A stretch of 64,000 nt of DNA from Hygrophila difformis (taxonomy: Eukaryota > Streptophyta > Magnoliopsida > Lamiales > Acanthaceae), in contig JAOANR010000014.1 in assembly GCA_030278955.1 (NCBI GenBank), positions 17,610,068-17,674,067 on the forward strand, in the 5' to 3' direction. The notes beneath the pieces were generated by a model that ran no database searches, had not been told where the DNA came from, and saw only the letters and a program-made list of their open reading frames with translations. The first letter of the stretch is position 1. Each line of letters starts with the position of its first letter. Both the position numbers and the translations under genes were made by a program. Below are positions 55,399 through 64,000 of this stretch, piece by piece.

Positions 55399-56008
55399 TT
55401 TAATATAAATGAATTCATTCAAATTAATTTATTTTTTAGATTTAATTTATTTAATTTTATTTTATGTTATACTCCTACTATAATTTAATTCTTGAAGTTA
55501 TTATTATTATTAATACAAATAATTTTATTTATTATTTTTTCTTTTTTTTACATTTTCAATATATATTTATTTTATTTTTATTTTAATGAATATTTATTTC
55601 GTGTTGGGGTATTTTGAGCACGGTATTTTATGTGGTCATAGACAGTATTTAATGTAGGATATATTAGTATTTGATGCGGTAGATTTGGTGATTAATATTT
55701 ATTATTACTATAATGAAAACGAGACAAAAACGTTGGAACAGAAAAAAATGGAAAGTGAGGCAAAAATAATGGAACGAATGGAGTATTATTTATTTAAATT
55801 ACAAAAAAGTAAAACAGGCCACCAAAAGGAGACAATTTCCACATTTGAGCCATCGCGTGGCGAGTGGGTTACACGCGGCCCGTTTTAGTGTGATATTGGT
55901 CAAATTGGCCCTAAATGAGGCCCGAATGCCTATTGATGGCCTAATTTCATAATTCAATCTTTAGTGGCCCAAAAGTGAATTACCTGCCTATTGATGGCCT
56001 AAAAAATT

Positions 56009-56343
56009 ATTTATCTCTTATTCATATTTGAATTTCTCATCCGGTCTTATAACTACATTGATGACGACTCATTCACTCATCCAATCCGCTAATGATATGA
56101 TTTTTGTGAAACATAATACTTATTTGATCCTATAGCTTATCTCTAATGTCAATTTGGTCCATATATTTTTAATACTAATATGGACCAAATTGGTATTATG
56201 TATAAATTGTGGAACCAAATTGACATTATAAGTTACATGACCAAATGTGTATTGCATTTCATATTAATTATTGTTAGAGATTTGGAAGACTGAATTGGTT
56301 GTCAGTAAGTTACAGGTCCGATTGAGAAATTCAAATATATTTT
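56009..56343. other. AT-rich intergenic, no gene seen
   Basis: No recognised feature. Confidence 0.5.
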
Positions 56344-56446
56344 CGACGATTTTGGAATTAAGGGTAAAGTTCTATTGGACGATTTTGGAATTAAGGATAA
56401 GTTTATTGGACGATTTTGGAATTAAGGATAAGTTTCTGTATCCCAT
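56344..56446. repeat. Three tandem ~33-bp repeats
   Basis: GACGATTTTGGAATTAAGG followed by a variable TAAGTT(T/C)...TTGG spacer, three times. The short ORF over it is a repeat artefact. Confidence 0.8.
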
Positions 56447-56504
56447 GATTTGAACAAGGCATACTATATTTTGATTCCCACATTAATGGTTGAGGGGATG
56501 AAAA

Positions 56505-56668
56505 CTATTTTTTTTTCTTTTCTGAACAGCCTATACAGGCTAGGAAAGGATGGTGGGAGCCCATGCCACACAAATTATAAAATGATAAAGGAGAGGAATA
56601 GGGGGTTGAGTGGATAATCGAACCCCCAACCTATAGGTTGAGTGTCGGGGAACTTGACGAAGGATAAA
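56505..56668 (-). mobile_element. SINE, minus strand
   Basis: T-run near 56508-56517, then the family tail (GGATGGTGGGAGCCCATGCC), B box (AATCGAACCCCCAA) and head (GAACTTGACGAAGGATAAAT). Possible target duplication AACTATTT on both sides, imperfect. Confidence 0.75.
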
Positions 56669-57130
56669 TCCCCATCCCATGGTTGAGAACTATTTTAATC
56701 CCAAAACTTACTTGGCAACCTGATTTATGATAAATAAAATATAATTAAAAACAAATTCTAAATAAAATACGTATAAAGATTTATGAAAAATAAAAAAAAT
56801 ACGTATAATTAAAGATTGCCAAAAATCAAATTCTCATCTCATCCAAACCCGAGGTCGATATTTCTACTTGAACGGTACGTAGTATCTATCACATATCCAG
56901 GTACATTATTTCTTCTTCCACCAAACTTGGAAATATTTTTTGGGGTAAGCTACTTGGAAATAGTATTTGATTTCCTATACAAATAGTAGTAGTATATTTT
57001 TAGTGAGAATCCAGAATAGCACTGGAACATCATGATTCATGACCGGTCCAGGGGAACATGACACCGTGTCGAACTATCCAGTATGCTCTATTCTACTCCT
57101 CTTCTACTATTTGATAGTACATAAAAAGAT
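56669..57130. other. Intergenic, no gene seen
   Basis: AT-rich sequence without a recognisable feature. Confidence 0.5.
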
Positions 57131-57138
57131 AGATACTG

Positions 57139-57700
57139 CTATGGTGGAAAAATTTACCGAAAACTCGGTATACCGAGCTTATCGTATCGAAAATTACCGA
57201 AAAATATCGAAATTTAGGTATACCGAAATTTAGGTATGCCGAAAAATTCGGTACGACAACGGTATGGAGGTTACGAAATTTTCGGTATTTCAGTATACCG
57301 ATATACCAAAATATTAGTTTTAATATATTCTAAATTATTAATATTCTTCATTAGCCCATTATTAAAGCCCACTTTTGAAGCCCAAACCTATGTTTTCGGC
57401 AACGTTATGTTCGGTATGCTCACGGTATGACTTTTTTTCGGTATGGTTCGGTATGCCGATTTGTAACGGTATGTAAACAATTTTCGGTATGTCAAATTTT
57501 CGGTATTTTTTCGGCAAAAATCGAAAACTCGGTATGGTATAATTTTCGGTATGGTAACGGTATCTATTAAAAGATACCGAAATTTTCGGTATACCGAAAT
57601 ATTCGGTATCGGCATCAGTATGGATTTTACCCATACCGAAAATTTCGGTACGGTACGGTAATGGTATCGGTATTTCGGTATACCGTTTTATGCCACCCCT
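57139..57700. mobile_element. Non-autonomous hAT element rich in CGGTATACCG
   Basis: AGATACTG at 57131-57138 and 57701-57708 (8-bp duplication). The right end in reverse reads AGGGGTGGCATAAAACGGTA, matching common plant hAT MITE ends; the left end CTATGGTGGAAAAATTTACC is its decayed partner. The interior is a dense field of TCGGTATACCGA-type palindromes. No transposase. Confidence 0.8.
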
Positions 57701-57708
57701 AGATACTG

Positions 57709-58188
57709 CTCCCTCCGTCCCATAAAGTTTGACCCCTATTTTTTTTGGGATGTCCCACGAAGTTTGATCACTTTTCATTTTTGGAAAAGTTAAATTAATA
57801 TAAGTTTGATTAGATTCTTAATTCTTGTTAAATCCCATTAAGAATACTTATTTTTACTACTCTGCACAAATTACAATATATTTTTACTTTCCTACACAAA
57901 GTTCCTTATATTTCTTTAATTCTTAATATTACAAAATTGATATAAAACTTATAAAAATATATTTTAAAACTACACGATTAAACGATTCTAACAAGACCAC
58001 ACTTGAATATTTTTCTTTAATTACATCATTACGATAATATTAAGTCAAAGTTAAATAATAAATAGTATCAAAATTCATTAGAATCTTAAATACAAATAAC
58101 CACACCACTTTAACTACTAAACTGTATCATATTTGTGGAAATTAGCGTGCCCAAAAGAAAGATGTCAATTTTCGCAGGACGGAGGGAG
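57709..58188. mobile_element. Stowaway-like MITE, ~480-bp subfamily
   Basis: Ends CTCCCTCCGTCCCATAAAG and CAGGACGGAGGGAG; TA follows at 58189-58190, TG precedes. Homologous to 23537-24023 and 25479-25959. It directly abuts the hAT target duplication. Confidence 0.8.
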
Positions 58189-58580
58189 TACTAATATAGT
58201 ACATTCTATAATTAATTAATTAATTATAAGAATAAAATAAAAGGTGAGTGGAATTTCTTAATACTACTACTATATATATCTACAATTTAAGTCGGTAAAT
58301 AAAGTAGAGCACCATTGTGAATTGAGTTTAAAATTGTAATTGTGTGATGTGTCCATAGAATTTTAGGAATGTTAGTGTATATTGGTGGTGAAGACTATAT
58401 CTTGTTATAGATCTTTGCCTAGATATGTGTAATTGCCAGCAAGGATTATTCACATCCATCCATATCAAAACAGCAATACATATCGTAAATAAGGACAAGA
58501 GAGCCACATGATGAGCTGTGTACACGTCGATGACACGCACGCGTCCTTTTCCACAACGTCCTAGAGAGAGACCCTAGAGA
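58189..58580. other. Upstream region of the kinase gene, no gene seen
   Basis: AT-rich non-coding sequence with TAATTAAT repeats and no recognised element. Confidence 0.5.
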
Positions 58581-59533
58581 GACTCCCGACTCCTACTATA
58601 AGTTCTTAGTAATTATTTTTGGAATCGGATCAGACATCGACGCCACTCTTGACTCCTGCTCTTGTAGGCTGTAATATTGTAGACGTACTATCATTATCCC
58701 GCCTCTCTCCCCCTGCGTCTCTCTCTCGATCTGTCTTTATAAACCAAGAGGAACCACGGCCCAACGAAATTACTCACAGCTACCTCTACCCCATTGCCAT
58801 TATCATTGCCGCTGCCCGAATCTAATTCATAACTTCTCAAAGATTCGTTTTTTTTTTTGCTGGTCTTCGTCAAGGTAATCGCCACTATAGATGATCCCTT
58901 AATTCTTTCTGCTCACGTTTTTTTTTTAAATTATAATTATAACTTTCGTGTATGTGGGTACACTGTGTTCAGATGTTGATAGTATTAAATTACAAATTGA
59001 TGTTGAAAATTGATTTATTGTTTGCTTCGCCTGTGACGAATCGTTTTTCAAATCCCGATTCTCTGCGAATCTGGATTGGATTTGACTGTGATGAAGAACG
59101 ATAGCTGGATTTGCCATTATCATTGGAATTGAAGTGTTAACAGATTACAAGTTTCTGTTTTTTTTTTTTTTCCCTAAAAAATTCACTCCTTTTCATTACA
59201 ATAATCAAGTTTGAAATGAATTCAGGGAATGCTGAAAGATGTGGTTGCCCGGGAGAAGGCCTTCTCTTGAAGAGGTGGAGTTTCCATTTGATTTGTGCCC
59301 TTTGATTCCTGCTGATGTTGGGCATATATGTTATAATCGGGTGTTCTTCTTCCGATTTCAAACCTCAGCTTTGGGTGAATATCTCAGGAGGCTACTTTTC
59401 TCCTACAATGATCTTTGCGACGATGGTTGATCTGTTGAGTTTATAATCATCTTCTTCATCCAGAGAAAACCTAGTTAGCAGGTGAAGAACATACATACCC
59501 GGCCGTGGAGGGTTACATATGTTGTAGGTCCGA
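58581..59533 (+). promoter_or_regulatory. Probable promoter, 5' leader and leader intron of the CIPK gene
   Basis: A CT-rich tract (58699-58731) and TATAAA (58738-58743) lie here. A good donor (CAAG|GTAATC at 58875) and acceptor (AATTCAG at 59225, after a long T tract) suggest a 351-bp leader intron. The remaining leader (59226-59533) has several upstream ATGs: a 13-codon frame from 59229, a 63-codon frame 59239-59430, and ATG-TTG-TAG at 59519. Inferred without transcripts. Confidence 0.45.
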
Positions 59534-60847
59534 ATGGATAATACAGTAACAGGAAAGGTGCTGATGCAAAAGTATGAATTGGGTAAATTGCTTGGACAAG
59601 GCAACTTCGCGAAAGTATACCACTCAAGGGATATCAAAACAGGCATGAGTGTCGCCATTAAGGTAATTCGCAAAGACAGGATTTGGAAAAGGGGGATGCC
59701 TGATCAAATCGTGCGCGAAATTTCTGTGATGAAGCTGGTGAGGCATCCTAATGTTGTGCATCTCTATGAGGTTATGGCCAGCAAGACGAAGATATATTTC
59801 GTGATGGAGTACGTGAAGGGAGGCGAGCTCTTTAAAAAGATGGCCAAAGGAAAATTGAAAGAAGATGCTGCAAGGAAGTATTTTCAGCAGCTGATTGTGG
59901 CGGTTGATTTCTGTCATAGCCGCGGTGTTTATCACCGCGACCTGAAACCAGAGAACCTGCTGTTGGATGAGAATGGGAACCTCAAGATTTCGGACTTTGG
60001 ATTGAGTGCTCTTGCTGAATCCACAGGGCATGATGGTTTACTCCACACGGTGTGTGGAACCCCTTCGTATGTCGCCCCAGAAGTGATCAGCAAGAGAGGA
60101 TATGATGGCGCCTTAGCTGATATCTGGTCGTGTGGGGTGATTTTGTTTGTATTGTTAGCCAGACGTCTCCCATTTTACGATCCAAATATAATGGAGATGT
60201 ACAGAAAGATTTCAAAGGCTGAGCTCACATATCCTAGTGGGATCTCTGCTGAAGCGCAGGAACTGATCTCTCGATTACTTGATCCTGAGCCAAAAACGAG
60301 GATCTCAACATCGCAGATCATGGAGAACCCTTGGTTCCAAAAAGGGTTCCAATCGAAAGGAAGGAAGAAGCTAAAAAAAGATACAAACGACATGGAAGCG
60401 ACCAACATCAGCGAGAAAGGCAGCAATGCGGTCCAAGGGATGAAGGGCGAAATTGCAAAACCAGCACAATTGAATGCCTTCGATATAATTTCCCTATCTG
60501 CTGGTTTCGACCTGTCAGGAATTTTTGAGGCAGCTGATCAACGGAAGGAAGTGAAGTTCACTTCTGACCGGCCTGCCACGAGCATTATCTCGAAGCTGGA
60601 GGAGATAGCCAAGAATCTGAAGCTGAAGGTGACAAAGAAGGATGGGGGGTTTCTGAGATTCCAAGGATTGAAAGCAGGCAGGAAAGGGATGGTGTGTATT
60701 GATGCTGAGATATATGAGGTCACTCCTGAATTTCATTTGGTTGAGATGAAGAAATCCAATGGGGACACTCTGGAATATCATAAGGTGATGAAAGAAGGGA
60801 TTAGGCCATCATTGAACGACATTGTGTGGGCTTGGCAAGACAATTAG
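59534..60847 (+). CDS. CIPK: CBL-interacting protein kinase (CIPK / SnRK3), CIPK2/10-like
   Basis: 437 aa, no introns in the coding region, as in the intronless CIPK clade. Residues ~14-268 are a complete Ser/Thr kinase domain: glycine loop LGQGNFAKV (20-28), catalytic Lys43, Glu62, HRDLKPEN (134-141), DFG (154-156), activation-loop Thr172, APE (181-183). A linker leads to the NAF/FISL motif ([18 protein letters not shown], about 315-333), which binds a calcineurin-B-like calcium sensor and relieves autoinhibition. The C-terminal PPI-type region ends with [11 protein letters not shown]...DIVWAWQ. CIPKs phosphorylate ion transporters and other targets in calcium signalling under salt, nutrient and ABA stress. 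All catalytic residues are present, so it should be active. Which CBL partner or stress applies cannot be told from sequence. Confidence 0.95.
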   Translation: MDNTVTGKVLMQKYELGKLLGQGNFAKVYHSRDIKTGMSVAIKVIRKDRIWKRGMPDQIVREISVMKLVRHPNVVHLYEVMASKTKIYFVMEYVKGGELFKKMAKGKLKEDAARKYFQQLIVAVDFCHSRGVYHRDLKPENLLLDENGNLKISDFGLSALAESTGHDGLLHTVCGTPSYVAPEVISKRGYDGALADIWSCGVILFVLLARRLPFYDPNIMEMYRKISKAELTYPSGISAEAQELISRLLDPEPKTRISTSQIMENPWFQKGFQSKGRKKLKKDTNDMEATNISEKGSNAVQGMKGEIAKPAQLNAFDIISLSAGFDLSGIFEAADQRKEVKFTSDRPATSIISKLEEIAKNLKLKVTKKDGGFLRFQGLKAGRKGMVCIDAEIYEVTPEFHLVEMKKSNGDTLEYHKVMKEGIRPSLNDIVWAWQDN

Positions 60848-61002
60848 TTGTATTGAACTACTAGTTAGTTACATATGTCTCCTTATTTTAGGTTGGCTGC
60901 TGTTGCTCTCTTATCATTTTTGTCTTTTTGAATTTGAAAATTTGAACTTTGACAGTGTTCTTGATTTGTTCTTGTTTCTTTCAGTCTCTTTTTCTGTTTG
61001 AC

Positions 61003-61122
61003 GGGGATGAGGACATATCCTAAGTGGTTAAGTTCCTTGACTTCCAATAGAAAGTTGGAGGTTCGATTCCCCACTGGCCCCCTATTCCTCCCTTTTATTC
61101 CCTTTATAATAAAAAAAAAAAA
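61003..61122 (+). mobile_element. SINE just downstream of the CIPK gene
   Basis: GGGGATGAGGACATATCCTA, A-box region, B box GGTTCGATTCC, a shortened tail and a 12-A run. GTTTGAC occurs directly before and shortly after it (possible target duplication). It starts 156 bp after the CIPK stop codon, so it may lie in the 3' UTR. Confidence 0.8.
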
Positions 61123-61280
61123 GAAGAGTTCGGTTTGACAGACAAGTAGACGTACAAATGTTATCCCCCACGGGCCATCACAATGGCCATAGATTTTAGG
61201 ATGCTGAAATGCATTGCCGGTAAAGGAAAATGGTATATTCAATCATTGTTTCACTACCTTGAATTCAAATATAGTAGTAC

Positions 61281-61590
61281 TGTTGTAAAATATTGATGGT
61301 ACGAGTATGAATTATAATATATAAGGATTTGTATATAGGTATTCTCTAAGGATTTGTATATGGGTACGAAGAACGTAAAAGAAAATAATGGAAAGGGAAA
61401 GAGCGGTGCACTAGAGAAGAAAAATGAGATCTCGGTAGCAAATTTTTTATATAGCACCTAGAACAATATATTAATACATATATAGACAAATGAACTAGCA
61501 ACCTCTACTTTCTAGATAGATACCTGACTCAATAATTGTGTGATTTGAAAATTATTGAAGACATTCAATCTAGTGTTAGATTTTTCAACA
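61281..61590 (-). repeat. Putative 3' LTR of the minus-strand Copia
   Basis: Short LTR bounded by TGTTG and CAACA, next to a purine tract. The partner LTR is not in the window, so the left edge is tentative. Confidence 0.5.
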
Positions 61591-61729
61591 CTTCCCCTTT
61601 GAATGTCTTCAGGACAAGGAATATGCCTCGTTAAAACCTTACTAGGAAAAAACCCAGTGGGGAAAAAAATCCTAGTGAAGAAAAAAGAGTACAGTATTCT
61701 TGTATCCAGTGCTCCCCCTGATTTGGACA

Positions 61730-64000
61730 TCATTCTAAATCTCGAAGTCGCCGCATTCCAATTTTCTTCACGAGCTTTTCGAATGTTGCAGTCGGCAATG
61801 CCTTGGTAAATAGATCCGCTAAATTATTTTCTGATCGAATTTGTTGCATATCGATTTCACCATTCTTTTTAAGATCATGAGTGTAGAAGAATTTTGGTGA
61901 AATATGCTTTGTTCTATCTCCTTTGATATAACCCCCTTTCAACTGGGCTATACAAGCCGAATTACCTTCAAATAAAATTGTTGAGGGCATTTGTGGTTCA
62001 ATGATTAAACTACAACTCTTCAATATGTGTTGAGTCATTGACCTCAACCAAACACATTTTCGACTTGCCTCATTGATTGCTAATATTTCGGCATAATTAG
62101 AAGAAGTATCAGTTAAAGTCTGCTTCATTGACCTCCAAGAGATGACAATTTCCCCACAAGTAAAGACATAGCCTGTTTGTGATTTGGATTTGTGTGGGTC
62201 TGACAAATAACCTGCATCTGCATAGCCGATTAAGTCATGTTAAGAGTATTTTGGATAAAATAACCCAATATCAATTGTTCCTTGGAGATAGCGAAAAATG
62301 TACTTTATGCATTTCCAATGTCATTGAGTAGGGCATGAACTAAATCTTGCTAGAAAATTGACTGCAAACGCGATATCAAGTCGCGTGTTAATTGCAAAAT
62401 ACATCAACGCGCGAATTGCGCTTAAATATGGCATTTCTGGGCCAAGTTGCTCTTCATTATCTTCTTTTGGCCTAAAATGATCATTTGTAGGATCAAGTGC
62501 CCGATAGACCATTGGATTGCTTAGCGGATGAGCAAAATCCATTCGAAATTGCTTTAAGACCTTTTGGGTATAAGCTGATTGATGAACAAATATGCCCTTT
62601 TCCAAATGCTCAATTTGTAAGCCAAGGCAGAATTTTGTTTTTCCGAAATCCTTGATTTTGAACTTTTTTTTTTCAGATATTCAACTGCCTTTTTCAACTC
62701 TTCAGGAGTTCCAATTAAATTTAAATCGTCAACATAGACTGCGACGATCACAAATTCTGACCCTTTTTCTTTATAAAAACACAAGGACTGATAGGGTCAT
62801 TTGTATAACCTTCCTTTATCAGACTTTCAATGAGGCGATTATACCACATTCGGCCAGATTGCTTGAGCCCATATAAGGATTTTTGCAATTTGATGAAATA
62901 CGTTTCTCTGGGTTTTGAGTTACAAGACTCAGGTAACTTAAACCCTTCAGGTATTTTCATATAAATATCATTTTTCAATGAGACATATAAATATGCAGTA
63001 ACATCCATTAACCTCATTTCAAGATTTTTCTCGTACTGCTAGGCTCATAAGATACCTTAATGTTATTCCATAACTGGGGAATATGTTTCCTCAAAATCAA
63101 TTCCGGGTCGTTGAGAAAAACCTTGGGCTACAAGCCTTGCCTTATATTTGGCAATTTCATTATTTTCATTTCTTTTTCTCACAAACATCCATCTGTAGCC
63201 AACAGGCTTCACATTTTTCGGTGTTGGGACAATCGGGCCGAATACTTTTCGTTTATTCAGTGAATCTAGTTCAGACAGAATCGCATCTTTCCATTTAGGC
63301 CAATCACTTCTTTTCCGACATTCTTCAACTGATCTTGGTTCAGGATCCTCGTTTTTTTCCATTACATCGAGTGCAACGTTGTATGCAAAAGTATTATCAA
63401 CATTTGTTTCTTTTCGGTTCCAACATTTTCCAGTATTGATATAATTGAAAGAAGTTTCAATAACTTCATTTTCATCTAGGTGAATGTTTTCAGGTTCAAC
63501 CTTTTCGGGATTTGAATCAATTCCTCCTTCGGGAGTATCATCGGTGATTGATTTATCACCCATATGGATAATTTTCCTCTTTCGGGGATTTTTATCCTTG
63601 GAACCCAAAGGTCTGCACTCGGAATTTGCCCTTCTGTGATATTTATATTAGCTGGTGCATTTGTTGCTTTAATATATGATTTTGTGACTTTAGCAGCATC
63701 ATTAAAAGCATCGGGTAATTGATTTGCAATTCCCTGCAAATGCACAATTATTTGAACTTCAAGTTCGCATTGCCTTGTATGAGGATCAAGGAAATCGAAT
63801 GGACTTTGGCAAGATATTTCCTTTTTCAGTTGATCTTCTCCTCCCCCTAATGTCAGAATTGAGTTTCATCAAAATGACAGTCTGCAAATCTTGCAGTAAA
63901 TAAATCACCCGTTTTTGGCTCAAGGTATTTAATAATAGAGGGTGATTCATACCCGACATATATTCCCAACCTTCTTTGAGGTCCCATTTTTGTACGTTGT
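61730..64000 (-). pseudogene. Copia pol remnant (integrase end, RT, RNase H) with several frame breaks
   Basis: From right to left on the minus strand: an integrase/linker part (readable to the window edge, RRLGIYVGYESPSIIKYLEP in the frame near 63930), then RT start WKDAILSELDSLNKRKVF and KARLVAQGFSQRPGIDFEET (63608-63063). These are followed by DVTAYLYVSLKNDIYMKIPEGF and SLYGLKQSGRMWYNRL (63017-62748), the RT active site FVIVAVYVDDLNLIG (62784-62554), and RNase H (61730-62206) with VFTCGEIVISWRSMKQT and NLADLFTKALPT. The pieces lie in different frames with stops, so the gene is dead. Confidence 0.85.

Larger units (their letters stand above)
53860..56008. mobile_element. Long-TIR element (about 200-bp inverted ends), possibly Mutator-like or foldback
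   Basis: 53860-54070 and 55812-56008 are inverted repeats, with near-perfect outer parts (AATTTTTTAGGCCATCAATA and its complement) and several GGCC-containing blocks. No transposase and no clean target duplication. It has been invaded by a minus-strand SINE, itself split by a Harbinger-like MITE. Confidence 0.65.
61281..64000 (-). mobile_element. Decayed Copia retrotransposon, minus strand, running off the window
   Basis: On the minus strand: integrase end, RT and RNase H (64000 to 61730), polypurine tract CAAAGGGGAAG near 61591-61601, then an LTR (61590-61281, 310 bp) with inverted tips TGTTG...CAACA. AGTAC precedes it at 61276-61280. The 5' half is outside the window. Confidence 0.75.

Overview
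The window is nuclear DNA of a flowering plant, probably a eudicot. It has spliced genes with GT-AG introns, plant-only gene families (WEB/DUF827, CIPK, plant saposin-like), plant LTR retrotransposons primed by tRNA-Met or tRNA-Asp, and Stowaway, hAT, Harbinger and SINE repeats. I cannot name the species. Most of the 64 kb is nested transposable elements around five host loci: a WEB-family gene (25.0-27.8 kb), three tandem saposin-like genes (30.0-33.8, 35.7-37.2 and 43.1-44.2 kb, the last one broken), and an intronless-CDS CIPK kinase gene (59.5-60.8 kb).

Layout. 1-4.1 kb: a left-truncated LTR, a 5'-truncated LINE with a perfect 12-bp target duplication, Stowaway MITEs and a second LINE fragment. 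4.1-23.5 kb: a hAT-type shell (8-bp target duplication, matching inverted ends) holding a very young LTR retroelement with 4,542-bp LTRs (4607-9148 and 17717-22258). Its 3' end is followed by a 500-N gap and a stretch that reads like organellar DNA. 23.5-28.4 kb: Stowaway and hAT elements, then the WEB gene. 28.4-44.6 kb: the tandem saposin cluster with LINE remnants, a SINE, a Harbinger-like element and a truncated Copia. 44.6-52.4 kb: a SIRE-like Copia element lacking its 3' half, abutting the 5' LTR of another truncated element in opposite orientation. 52.4-58.2 kb: a duplicated segment, hAT, Harbinger, SINE and long-TIR elements. 58.2-61.1 kb: the CIPK gene. 61.3-64 kb: a decayed minus-strand Copia running off the window.

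The most unusual object is the 17.6-kb LTR element. It has no recognisable protease, integrase or reverse transcriptase and so looks non-autonomous. It carries one long ORF that becomes a 1,410-aa protein when a 1,458-bp intron is removed, and this ORF appears to have its own internal promoter. Both that promoter and the LTR promoter sit just downstream of arrays of a nested palindrome built from TTTGTCGCGG / CCGCGACAAA half-sites, arranged two forward then two reverse and repeated about every 95 bp. The polypurine-like junction before the 3' LTR also recurs twice inside the element, each copy with an inverted repeat just upstream. A related protein domain appears to occur in the downstream ORF of the unrelated SIRE-like Copia element.

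Host gene functions follow from family knowledge. The saposin-like proteins are predicted secreted or vacuolar two-domain SapB proteins. The WEB protein is a coiled-coil protein of the chloroplast-movement family. The CIPK is a calcium-sensor-regulated Ser/Thr kinase. Exon boundaries were inferred by eye from reading frame and splice signals, not from transcripts.
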